Shown piece after piece: positions 33,140-40,930 of a stretch of 44,750 nt of DNA (the stretch's first letter is position 1; the number at the start of each line of letters is the position of its first letter). The notes below the pieces were generated by a model that saw only the letters and a list, made by a program, of their open reading frames with translations, did not search any database and was not told the origin of the DNA. This DNA comes from Candidatus Levyibacteriota bacterium. Its GTDB lineage: Bacteria > Patescibacteriota > Microgenomatia > Levybacterales > UBA12049. Made by a program: the position numbers and the translations under genes. The stretch covers positions 1 through 44,750 of the forward strand of contig JACROF010000017.1 in the NCBI GenBank assembly GCA_016214555.1, in the 5' to 3' direction.

Positions 33140-35812
33140 TTATTTTTGTACAAAAGTGAAAAGAAAATGCTGATCTTGTAAAAGTGGTTTTTCAGCGACT
33201 AATTTTCCTCCCAGGTCTACAACCTCGCTAGGCAAAGAATGAGGCTTGTCATCAACAGGATAACGCAACGTAAGTGAATACGAATCAGCGACAGTACCAG
33301 GTTGCTTAATAATCTGGAGACCATACCTCCACTCCTGCTGAGAAATTGGAGCTTTTTTATCCAGCTCGTATCTTATTACAACTTTTTTTGTTGTCTCTTT
33401 TGGAACAACGAGATACATACCAGCTGTTTTTAGATAATCATTTATAGCATCCTCCTCTATCTCTATGCCCTTCCTCTCTTTAAAAGATGCTGCGCTGTAC
33501 ACCGATCTGTTGGTAATTGCAGGGATTATTTCCTGCGCTTGACCATCAATATCGACTCCAACAATTTTAGCTGTACTAGGCATAACAAAACGAAGGTAGG
33601 CTTTATAATCTCCTCCAAATTCAGACCTATCAGTGCTCATATTCTGATACTTTACTCCCAGGATGTGTGAGATGACACCCTCACCATCTATCGATACATC
33701 ATCAGAAATACTTCTATGCAAATAATAATTTACTTTGTTCTGCCCGATATTTGCCTCGTTTATCCCAACAACATCATCAATAACATTGCCTCTTTTACCA
33801 ACATAAGTGTCATCGAGTGAGGATGAGAGATGATTTACAGAAAAAACGCTCTGAACTTGATTGTTCGAGAACGCAAAAAGAATATGCTTTTCAAGAGCAG
33901 ACTCAATAAGTACAGAAAATAGCTGCTGGTATGAATAACCTCCTTCTGCCATTTTTTCAAAAAGTGAGGACTCAAACGCCCGCAAGAAATCTTTCTTTTG
34001 CGTTGATCCTGGAAAAAAATTGTTTTCTACACGTCTTTGAGTTAAAAGATAAAAATTATCTTTATTCACTGTTTCGTTGTAGTCTCTCACATGAATAGGA
34101 CCGACAACGCCCAATATAGCAGCCATGAATGAAACATCTACGGCAATTACACCATCAACCGACTCCCCTGTTTCTAGCTTTAGAAACGATACGGCTTGGT
34201 TCGCGCTTATTGGAAAATCAATTGAAAAATTACTGTCTCTTAAAAACCAATGAGATGCGCCCATGTATCTCTCAAGCACAAAAGGTGGATCAATTTCAGC
34301 AGTTAGTTTGCCATCGGCATCATATACGTCTTTAATTGAAAATGACTCTATTTTTCCATTGTCTATGACAAGAATTCCATATGACCCTATAAAGCCTCCT
34401 GATGGCCTTAGTTCAAAATTATTTTGGAAAAGAATGAGGTATTGTTTCTTTCCGTCATATCCAAGAATTTGCGGACTTACTTCAAGAACGTTTATTAACT
34501 GCCCCAATGGTTTTTCAAACTTTTTTATTTTCTCAACATAGACTTGAGGAAGATCGTCCTCAGCCTGTAACACCTGAAGCGTCAAGAAAGATTCTTTCAA
34601 AGCATTAATTGACTCAATATACTTTTCCCTCGGAATTCCTTTTGCATCTCCAATCCCATTTTGGAAAATGACCCCCACAGACAAAAGCTGTCTGACTGCC
34701 GAAGAAATCTCTTTCCCAGCGCGAACAAAACGCCTCATGCCATCCACTTCAGAGGCAAGCCCTATTTTTGATGCGCCATTTCTAAGAGTAGAACTCGCCT
34801 CATCTGCTACTAAAAAAAATGTTTGAGCCTGCTTACTTGATGCATATGCCTCAGACAACTCGCCCCTACTAAGATGAGACTCAACTTGCTGAAGAGAAAA
34901 CCCTCCCATTAACGAAAAAAGGGCTGTGAGAACAAGAGGAAGCGAAAGAAGAAAGAAAAAAACAGACATGGCAAGAAACACAATACGCTTCCTCCCTCTT
35001 TTTTTAAGAGATATCTTTTTCTTACTCTTTTTGACAGCTGGTGAAGACAAAGTCTTAGAAAATGAAAGCTGGAGCTTTTTTATTCTATGCTCAAGCGGAT
35101 AAGGAGTATCAACATAAGGAATAGCTGATGTAGGAAGAAGGTAGCGTAAGGAATTGGAAGGTTTTTGCTCATAGTCAACTGTTATGTGTTCATGGCTTTT
35201 TTGAAGAAGTCTAACAAACGATAATTGTGTAATAGGATGCGGAGGGAACATAGCGTAAGTCTCTCCCACTTCTCCAACTGTGGGAAGAGACATCAATCTA
35301 TCAACAACATCATCTATAAATACAGGATATAAAAGATCAAGTCCGTCATTTGTTAATAACACTCTTCCCTTCTCTGCCTGTACTAGTAAACTATTTACCG
35401 GAGTTTGACTAGGATATGTGCGATGCGAAAATATATCGCCGACAACCACTATCTCTACATCTTCATAAAGAGATCTCAATGCTTTTACGATTTCAGTCCT
35501 GTAAGAAAAAATTGAGAAAATGCAGACAAGAGGGATTGATGATTCCTTCGCTTTTTGGACAAACCCTGGAAGAAAATCAATAAACTCTTTTTCTCCTGAA
35601 CAACAAACATACATTCTAGAAAAAAGATTGTTTGGAATAGAAGGTATTCTCCCTTGTAGAGGAACAGGAATAACATTTTCTTTTTTAGAAACTTCTTTTT
35701 TAGTTACAAACAAAACTAGATCATTTTGGGAAAAAGCTTCTGCCAACTTTTCACCCAACATGCCCTCACTATCAAAAATAAGAATAGGTCGACTATTACT
35801 TGAGGTAGCCAT
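33140..35812 (-). CDS. SDR-like domain fused to membrane-anchored DUF4012 protein
   Basis: 890 residues from the ATG at 35812. Residues 1-~260 resemble an extended short-chain dehydrogenase/sugar epimerase. The dinucleotide loop reads FDSEGMLG where GxxGxxG is expected, so the first glycine is lost, and no clear YxxxK is seen; it may no longer bind NAD. A Lys/Arg-rich stretch precedes one transmembrane helix (IVFLAMSVFFFLLSLPLVLTAL). The large outer part has the DUF4012 hallmark NNFELRPSGGFIGSYGIL. It is likely a surface protein involved in polysaccharide or wall processing, consistent with the glycosylation genes nearby. Confidence 0.82.
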   Translation of the reverse strand: MATSSNSRPILIFDSEGMLGEKLAEAFSQNDLVLFVTKKEVSKKENVIPVPLQGRIPSIPNNLFSRMYVCCSGEKEFIDFLPGFVQKAKESSIPLVCIFSIFSYRTEIVKALRSLYEDVEIVVVGDIFSHRTYPSQTPVNSLLVQAEKGRVLLTNDGLDLLYPVFIDDVVDRLMSLPTVGEVGETYAMFPPHPITQLSFVRLLQKSHEHITVDYEQKPSNSLRYLLPTSAIPYVDTPYPLEHRIKKLQLSFSKTLSSPAVKKSKKKISLKKRGRKRIVFLAMSVFFFLLSLPLVLTALFSLMGGFSLQQVESHLSRGELSEAYASSKQAQTFFLVADEASSTLRNGASKIGLASEVDGMRRFVRAGKEISSAVRQLLSVGVIFQNGIGDAKGIPREKYIESINALKESFLTLQVLQAEDDLPQVYVEKIKKFEKPLGQLINVLEVSPQILGYDGKKQYLILFQNNFELRPSGGFIGSYGILVIDNGKIESFSIKDVYDADGKLTAEIDPPFVLERYMGASHWFLRDSNFSIDFPISANQAVSFLKLETGESVDGVIAVDVSFMAAILGVVGPIHVRDYNETVNKDNFYLLTQRRVENNFFPGSTQKKDFLRAFESSLFEKMAEGGYSYQQLFSVLIESALEKHILFAFSNNQVQSVFSVNHLSSSLDDTYVGKRGNVIDDVVGINEANIGQNKVNYYLHRSISDDVSIDGEGVISHILGVKYQNMSTDRSEFGGDYKAYLRFVMPSTAKIVGVDIDGQAQEIIPAITNRSVYSAASFKERKGIEIEEDAINDYLKTAGMYLVVPKETTKKVVIRYELDKKAPISQQEWRYGLQIIKQPGTVADSYSLTLRYPVDDKPHSLPSEVVDLGGKLVAEKPLLQDQHFLFTFVQK

Positions 35813-35967
35813 AGACAGCATCCTTATTGTACACCAAATCAACCCTTCACCAAACGATATGCCTTATGTTCGATCTGGCGTTCGTAAAATTTTTCAAAGG
35901 AGACGAAATAAATAAAAAATGAATATTCCGTTTTCAAAAAATTTTCGCAGTTAGTCAACCCAAACTA

Positions 35968-37275
35968 TTACATCAATAGAACAGCAAAAAGAAATGCTCC
36001 CAAAAACTGCCCCTGGTGGAGTGTATAAAAATAATGGTCGATTATACCTAGTGCTATAAAAATCACAAGCAAAAGAATCTTCCCAGCTTTATCCTCAGCT
36101 CTTGATTTTTGTATTTTCATGATGGTAACAGCAACCATAACTATAAAAATGCCGGCACCAACAAACCCAGTTTCGGCTAGTATCATAAGAAACATTGAAT
36201 GAACTGGTTGAAAATAGGCAATTGGAGACGAGTCAGGCAAGTAGTGGGTGAGTGTTGGCAAAAAATTTTGAACACCTACTCCAAAAATAGGGTTGTCTCT
36301 TATCATAATACTCGTCTCTTTTATCAATTCTCTTCTCACTAGCACTGATTGCTCCTGAATGGAGAAGGACAGTAAGCGCTGCCAAACTATCGTATAAGAC
36401 AAAACAACAAGTGCTATGACACCCATTACTAATGTTAACACTTGCTTTTTTCTTGTTACCATATAAGTTAAGCACCACACTACACCTATCAACCCAAGCA
36501 ACATAAGACTACTCCTACTCATGCTAAGTATAATCGCTAAGATACCTGCGATAACCCCAGCTTTTTCAAAAAGTATTACCCTAGGGTTGGTACCGGCATG
36601 TTTAAAAAACAATAGAAAAACAACCATAACCAAGCTATATCCACCAAGCACATTTGGGTGAGCAAAGGTCGCATACGATCGAAGAATAAGAGTTCCATCG
36701 ACTGAGAAAGCTGCAATCCCAGGAGTCGTAAGGTCAAATGTTCTTTCACCCAACCAATACCAAACACCACCTGCTGATTGCTGAAGAATAAACTGAATAA
36801 TTGCAAGAATGCCAGTATAAAGTAAAGAAAAAGAAACACCCGATCGAATAATTGCATAAGAGGACTTTCTACGAAGGAAATACGTGCATGTGAGAGCAAA
36901 AATTATTGTCTCTAGTATCCGAAGACTGCCTAAGAGACTACTCTGGGAGAGATATCCAAAGGAGTAAGCCAGAACCATCATGCTTACTAGAATGCAAAAA
37001 AATATCACCTGTTTTTTATATTGCTTAAGGAGAAGTGGAAAAAGCTCAACAATTAAAACAGCTAAAAGAATATCGGTCATATATAGAGTAGGGGAGAGAT
37101 AGTCTATTCGGAGTCCTTCGACAAATGAGAAAGGGGGCCAAAAATGCTTGCCGAGTTGAGAAGGCAAAAAAAGAATGAGGATAAAAAGCAGAAGATCTGC
37201 CGGGTTATTCGCGAGGCTTGACCACCAAGACGCGGTCTTTACCCTCGCCCATTGACTCTGAGGTAACTTCTTCAT
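35968..37275 (-). CDS. O-antigen ligase/polymerase-like (Wzy_C) membrane protein
   Basis: About 435 residues with ten or more transmembrane helices. The large loop with FGVGVQNFLPTL and YFQPVHSMFLMILAETGFVGAGIF is the Wzy/WaaL signature, and TFAHPNVLGGYSLVMVV and ILSMSRSSLMLL are typical too. It would join surface glycan chains on the outer side of the membrane. The frame is open back to 37452, but that part lies within jag; the ATG at 37275 (MKKLPQSQW) still overlaps jag by 71 bases, and no later ATG, GTG or TTG precedes the first helix. Confidence 0.78.
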   Translation of the reverse strand: MKKLPQSQWARVKTASWWSSLANNPADLLLFILILFLPSQLGKHFWPPFSFVEGLRIDYLSPTLYMTDILLAVLIVELFPLLLKQYKKQVIFFCILVSMMVLAYSFGYLSQSSLLGSLRILETIIFALTCTYFLRRKSSYAIIRSGVSFSLLYTGILAIIQFILQQSAGGVWYWLGERTFDLTTPGIAAFSVDGTLILRSYATFAHPNVLGGYSLVMVVFLLFFKHAGTNPRVILFEKAGVIAGILAIILSMSRSSLMLLGLIGVVWCLTYMVTRKKQVLTLVMGVIALVVLSYTIVWQRLLSFSIQEQSVLVRRELIKETSIMIRDNPIFGVGVQNFLPTLTHYLPDSSPIAYFQPVHSMFLMILAETGFVGAGIFIVMVAVTIMKIQKSRAEDKAGKILLLVIFIALGIIDHYFYTLHQGQFLGAFLFAVLLM

Positions 37276-37669
37276 CGTCTTGCAATACCAAGTGAACGAT
37301 TCGTCTCTCCCATGATTTAAGCGATGAGAGCGTATGCGCTCTGTCATCTTGGAGAACCCTATCTTTTGTCTGTTGCGCCAGTCGCTCCAAATATTCAGTT
37401 CTATTTTTTTTATAATCCCCAACCTCAAGTGAAGCTCTAATAAAACGTCCAATTTTCTTAGATGCCATAAGAGAAATTAACAGCTGTAATGCTTCCAATA
37501 CTTCACCATGATAACCAATGATAAGACCGCTCTCCTCTGTCTGAAGAAGAATATCTGCCATATCTTCATGCACTGTCACTTCTACGGTACCTGAAACCTC
37601 AAGCTTTGCTAAAAGCTCTTGAGTAATATCTTGAAATACTTGTTGTTCACTATCTACTTTTTTTACCAT
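37205..37669 (-). CDS. jag: KH-R3H RNA-binding protein Jag/KhpB
   Basis: 154 residues. The KH domain contains the GxxG loop in LIIGYHGEVLEALQLL, followed by an R3H domain with ERLAQQTKDRVLQDDRAHTLSSLKSWERRIVH. The N-terminal Jag-N domain seen in longer homologues is absent. It binds RNA and in other bacteria affects cell-wall and division control. It overlaps yidC by 20 bases, in the standard yidC-jag order next to the origin. Confidence 0.93.
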   Translation of the reverse strand: MVKKVDSEQQVFQDITQELLAKLEVSGTVEVTVHEDMADILLQTEESGLIIGYHGEVLEALQLLISLMASKKIGRFIRASLEVGDYKKNRTEYLERLAQQTKDRVLQDDRAHTLSSLKSWERRIVHLVLQDDEEVTSESMGEGKDRVLVVKPRE

Positions 37670-38501
37670 AATGTTGCCTTTTCTTTTTTGGTGTTTTTAC
37701 AATTTTAGCATCGATAATAGCTGGCGAAGACACGCTAGACTGTTCTTTCTGCATCAAATATTGCTGTATGATACCAAAAACCGTAAAAGTTATCCAGTAG
37801 AGAGATAGCCCTGCTGGGAACTGGTAGGAGAAAAACGCAATCATAAGTGGAAACACATAAAGAGATTGGGTCTGAAATGCAGAGGCAAAATCACTACCTG
37901 ATGGCTTACTTTTTTGTGTTGGATCTTTCTTAGGTATCATCATCTTCGACTGCACAAACTGAGAAGCTCCAGTAAGAATAGGCAGCAGCAAGATGCCAGG
38001 GCCAATTGTGGCAAGAAGCTGAGAAGGGTTTTGACCAAGTGGCATTCCAAAAAAATGAGTGTCCCAAAGCTTTGCTAATTTAAGAGAATCAACATAGATA
38101 AGCTTATTAATCTCATGCAACGATGTCTGAGAGACTGCATGCTGAAGCACAGAGTATAACCCCCATATTACTGGAAGCTGAACAAGCACAGGAAGACACC
38201 CGGCTGCTGGATTAATTCCATGCTTTTTGTAAAGAAGCATCGTCTCTGCCTGAATTCTCTGAGAGTCACCTTTATGCTTGTCTTTTATCGCACTCAAGTG
38301 AGGAGTCATGTCCTGCATCTTCTTTGCTGAGCGAAGCTGTGCTCCCATGAGAGGAAAAAGCGCAAAACGAATAACAATCGTTAAGAGAATAACTGAAAAA
38401 CCAAGAGGGTAGGGGATATGTAAAAAAATTAATAACTGATAAATACCAACGAGTAAATTGGTAATAGGTTGAATAAATAATATTGTAAAAATATTTCCCA
38501 T
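37650..38501 (-). CDS. yidC: membrane protein insertase YidC/Oxa1
   Basis: 283 residues, the short type without the large periplasmic domain. The conserved hydrophilic-groove Arg is in TIVIRFALFPL. The cytoplasmic hairpin (SAKKMQDMTPHLSAIKDKH) is followed by helices including PAAGCLPVLVQLPVIWGLYSVL and FSYQFPAGLSLYWITF. The C-terminus is basic (KTPKKKRQHYGKKSR), as in ribosome-binding YidC tails. It inserts proteins into the inner membrane. It lies between yidD and jag. Confidence 0.95.
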   Translation of the reverse strand: MGNIFTILFIQPITNLLVGIYQLLIFLHIPYPLGFSVILLTIVIRFALFPLMGAQLRSAKKMQDMTPHLSAIKDKHKGDSQRIQAETMLLYKKHGINPAAGCLPVLVQLPVIWGLYSVLQHAVSQTSLHEINKLIYVDSLKLAKLWDTHFFGMPLGQNPSQLLATIGPGILLLPILTGASQFVQSKMMIPKKDPTQKSKPSGSDFASAFQTQSLYVFPLMIAFFSYQFPAGLSLYWITFTVFGIIQQYLMQKEQSSVSSPAIIDAKIVKTPKKKRQHYGKKSR

Positions 38502-38504
38502 GAT

Positions 38505-38711
38505 TTATTTATAAAACGGTTGGCAAGAGAGAAATCTAACAATTGCCCGACGCGATCCGTATAGTATACCATAGGTAAGTATCATTCTTCGAGCATAAGT
38601 TGAGCAAGACTCCTCAAAACGACACACAGTCGAAGACCCAATTACCGCATGAATAAGAGGAGAAAAAAATATTTTATAAATAAAAAAGAGGATGTTTACT
38701 ATTATCTTCAT
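38505..38711 (-). CDS. yidD: membrane protein insertion efficiency factor YidD
   Basis: 68 residues. CRFEESCSTYARRMI and FLSCQPFYK match the CRFxPSCSxYA and RC(H)PF motifs; the Pro of PSCS is Glu here. An N-terminal amphipathic or hydrophobic helix (IIVNILFFIYKIFFSPLI) attaches it to the membrane. It overlaps rnpA by four bases and precedes yidC by three. Confidence 0.93.
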   Translation of the reverse strand: MKIIVNILFFIYKIFFSPLIHAVIGSSTVCRFEESCSTYARRMILTYGILYGSRRAIVRFLSCQPFYK

Positions 38712-39025
38712 GCTATTCCCTTAAGCACTAAAAGCACATTGTTTTCTTGATCTTTTTCCAATTGAGAGTAAGGATGTTTTGGAACACAAACAATATCGTA
38801 TCCGAAAGGAATATTTGTCAAATTCTCCCTCAAAAACGTATAGAATATTCTTCTCATGTGATTTCTATCAACCGCCTTCTTTGAAAGCTTCTTGCTAATA
38901 ATCATCCGAAATCGAGAGATGGACAGGTCATTTTTACTATAAAAAAAAATGAAGTCATTACTGGTAACTCTATGAGGGCTCTTTAAGCGGATTGCCCGAG
39001 GAAGTCTAGACGTTCTTGGGAGCAT
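38708..39025 (-). CDS. rnpA: ribonuclease P protein component
   Basis: 105 residues. The RNR-type motif is KAVDRNHMRRIFYTFLRE, where the middle basic residue is His. MIISKKLSKK precedes it as in other RnpA proteins. It binds RNase P RNA to mature tRNA 5' ends; the RNA gene is not in this window. The ATG is two bases after the rpmH stop. Confidence 0.92.
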   Translation of the reverse strand: MLPRTSRLPRAIRLKSPHRVTSNDFIFFYSKNDLSISRFRMIISKKLSKKAVDRNHMRRIFYTFLRENLTNIPFGYDIVCVPKHPYSQLEKDQENNVLLVLKGIA

Positions 39026-39027
39026 GA

Positions 39028-39164
39028 TTAAATCGTTAATCGCTTTCGGCCTTTTGCTCGCCTTTTTGCGATAACAGCCCTGCCACCATGTGATGCCATC
39101 TTTGTCAGAAAGCCATGCTTTCTTTGTCTTTTTACTTTTTTAAGAGTAACAAATTTTTCCATGA
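39028..39164 (-). pseudogene. rpmH: 50S ribosomal protein L34, reading frame broken in an A-run
   Basis: ATG at 39164 lies six bases after an extended -10 (TGCTATACT) and encodes [14 protein letters not shown]. The remaining L34 sequence, [29 protein letters not shown], is in a different frame and ends at 39028. The break is in a run of five A on the minus strand (GAAAAAGC). Two fewer A would give exactly 15 residues before HGF, as in E. coli L34; one more A would give 16. Since L34 is a core ribosomal protein, a sequencing or assembly error is the simplest reading; real frameshifting is the alternative. Confidence 0.85.
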
Positions 39165-39170
39165 GCGTAG

Positions 39171-39176
39171 TATAGC
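39171..39176 (-). promoter_or_regulatory. extended -10, leaderless, rpmH operon
   Basis: TGC then TATACT on the minus strand, six bases before the rpmH ATG at 39164. It should drive rpmH-rnpA-yidD-yidC-jag. Confidence 0.65.
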
Positions 39177-39218
39177 AGATTTCATTTTTTCTGAAAAGAC
39201 AAAGTGTTAAAATTGGTA

Positions 39219-39247
39219 TTGACAGGAGTTATCCACATGAGTAGACT
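39219..39247 (+). promoter_or_regulatory. dnaA promoter containing a consensus DnaA box
   Basis: TTGACA (39219-39224), 17 bases, TAGACT (39242-39247). A perfect DnaA box, TTATCCACA (39229-39237), fills the spacer, so DnaA should repress its own gene. Confidence 0.78.
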
Positions 39248-39288
39248 GACTCCTACACCCCTTGCCCCAGAACTCTGTTCTGCAGACT

Positions 39289-40674
39289 ATGACAAAAAGT
39301 ACAAGCCTATCATCTGAACAGCTATGGATTGAGGTACTTGCTGAAATAAAAAAGCAGGTTTCGACTGCAAACTTTCTTACGCTTTTTAAGCACACGATGC
39401 TGCTTTCGTGCGAAGACAATATCGCGACAATAACAACACCCTCAACCATGATCTCAGACCTCCTAAAAAAAAGGTTTGGCAAAGAAATCAAAACCCTCAT
39501 CGACGCTAAGACATCAGGAGATGTTGAGCTTCTTTTTATTACAAAGCCTCTTGATAGACAAGCGTTGTCTGAGGAGAAATCTGGCCCTCTTTTTGAGACA
39601 GAATCCTCAGGGGATAAAACCAACAAGCTTAAATCTCAGCCTCTGGCTGTTGGACATCTCCCCAGAGTTCGCCCTGAATATACGTTTTCAACATTTGCGG
39701 TATCAGGAAGTAATCAGCTCGCCTTTACCGCCGCCTCTACAGTTTCAAAACATATGGGTACGTATTATAACCCTCTCTTTATATACGGCCCTGTAGGGGT
39801 AGGGAAGACCCACTTAATGCATGCTGTTGCCAATGAAGTTTATCAAAAGTCTCCAGATCAAAAAATTATTTATATCACCAGCGAGGAATTTACCAATGAG
39901 GTTGTCGATGCAATTCGGACCAATTCAACGGCAAACATGAAAAGAAGATTTCGTTCTGCATCTCTTTTGCTCATCGACGACATCCAATTTATAGAAGGAA
40001 AGGAAAAAGTCCAAGAAGAGCTTTTTCATACTTTTAATATTCTTATTGATAACCACGCCCAAATATGTCTCTCATCTGATAGGCCACCCCATGAAATAAA
40101 AAAGCTTGAAAAAAGACTCTCATCTCGATTTGCTGGAGGACTTACCGTTGATATTGAAGCGCCAGATGTTGAGTTAAAAACAGCGATTCTTCAGATGAAG
40201 GCAGAAAAATTTGGCCATAATCTACCAACTGAGGTTGCCACCATGCTCGCTGAGAGAGTAGAGGACACAAGAAGTCTTGAAGGGCTCCTCCTAAGAGTTA
40301 TCACTCAGGCTTCAACTACGGGATCTCAAATCACAACCGAGTTAGCACAAAAAGCACTTGGCATCATGAAGGAGGAAAGGTCCTCTCACATCCACGCTGA
40401 AGATGTTATTAGAACAGTATGCGATTACTTTGGAGTTAAAACAACGCAGATAAAGGGACCTAAAAGAGATGCTTCTCTTGTAAAAGCTCGACAGGTCGCC
40501 ATGTATCTCCTCAAGGAACAGCTTGGCCTCACTTTTGTTGAGATAGGAAATCTCTTGGGAGGGCGTGATCATACAACCATAATGTATGGCGTGGAAAAAA
40601 TGGAGTCTCTTGTGGAAAACAAGGCTAAAATCACTCAGGATATCATGGGGATAACCAAGTCGCTCCGCGGGTAA
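39289..40674 (+). CDS. dnaA: chromosomal replication initiator DnaA
   Basis: 461 residues from the ATG at 39289; an in-frame TTG at 39262 would add nine. Domain I is SEQLWIEVLAEIKKQVSTANF. The AAA+ core has YTFSTFAVSGSNQLA, Walker A GPVGVGKTH and Walker B SLLLIDDIQFIEG. The C-terminal HTH contains GRDHTTIMYGVEKM, the DnaA-box-reading signature. It opens oriC. Its predicted promoter overlaps a DnaA box, and it is divergent from rpmH and followed by dnaN. Confidence 0.97.
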   Translation: MTKSTSLSSEQLWIEVLAEIKKQVSTANFLTLFKHTMLLSCEDNIATITTPSTMISDLLKKRFGKEIKTLIDAKTSGDVELLFITKPLDRQALSEEKSGPLFETESSGDKTNKLKSQPLAVGHLPRVRPEYTFSTFAVSGSNQLAFTAASTVSKHMGTYYNPLFIYGPVGVGKTHLMHAVANEVYQKSPDQKIIYITSEEFTNEVVDAIRTNSTANMKRRFRSASLLLIDDIQFIEGKEKVQEELFHTFNILIDNHAQICLSSDRPPHEIKKLEKRLSSRFAGGLTVDIEAPDVELKTAILQMKAEKFGHNLPTEVATMLAERVEDTRSLEGLLLRVITQASTTGSQITTELAQKALGIMKEERSSHIHAEDVIRTVCDYFGVKTTQIKGPKRDASLVKARQVAMYLLKEQLGLTFVEIGNLLGGRDHTTIMYGVEKMESLVENKAKITQDIMGITKSLRG

Positions 40675-40926
40675 AACTATCGTATATCTCAAACATCAAG
40701 AGTTATGCCAACATCCTCCCCATATTCTCCTCATCTTCTCCACAATGAAATTGAGCGTATATTACTGAAAATATATGAACATTATAGAACTCTTTACAAA
40801 TCCTACTGATGATAAATGGATTGAAAGAGTGATCTTTTTATACTTAAACCTCGTTATTATGGGGCGTATTGTTGTTGATTTTTTCCACTTTTCCATATAC
40901 ACTACTACGACTACAAATATAAATAT
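40589..40926. other. candidate origin of replication (dnaA 3' end and dnaA-dnaN gap)
   Basis: DnaA-box-like 9-mers: TTTTCCACA on the minus strand at 40611-40619 (inside dnaA), TTCTCCACA at 40736-40744 and TTTTCCACT at 40881-40889 on the plus strand, with a weaker one near 40590. An AT-rich stretch lies between about 40755 and 40800. Together with the consensus box in the dnaA promoter this fits an origin. The box number is low and no skew was computed. Confidence 0.45.
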
Positions 40927-40930
40927 ATGA
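40775..40930 (+). CDS. possible 51-residue ORF coupled to dnaN
   Basis: ATG at 40775 (MNIIELFTNPTDDKWIERV...) with one hydrophobic stretch (VIFLYLNLVIMGRIVVDFF). Its TGA overlaps the dnaN ATG (ATGA). It fills the dnaA-dnaN gap. TATATT lies 11 bases before it. It may be a real coupled microprotein or a chance frame inside oriC. Confidence 0.33.
   Translation: MNIIELFTNPTDDKWIERVIFLYLNLVIMGRIVVDFFHFSIYTTTTTNINI

Noticed and set aside
35520-35915. Plus-strand frame of 131 codons over the 5' end of the DUF4012 gene
   Set aside because: Opposite-strand shadow of a well-supported gene; its short tail outside the gene has no promoter or family signal.
37276-37452. Longer N-terminus for the Wzy-like protein
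   Set aside because: This part is inside jag in another frame, is hydrophilic and unlike the family.
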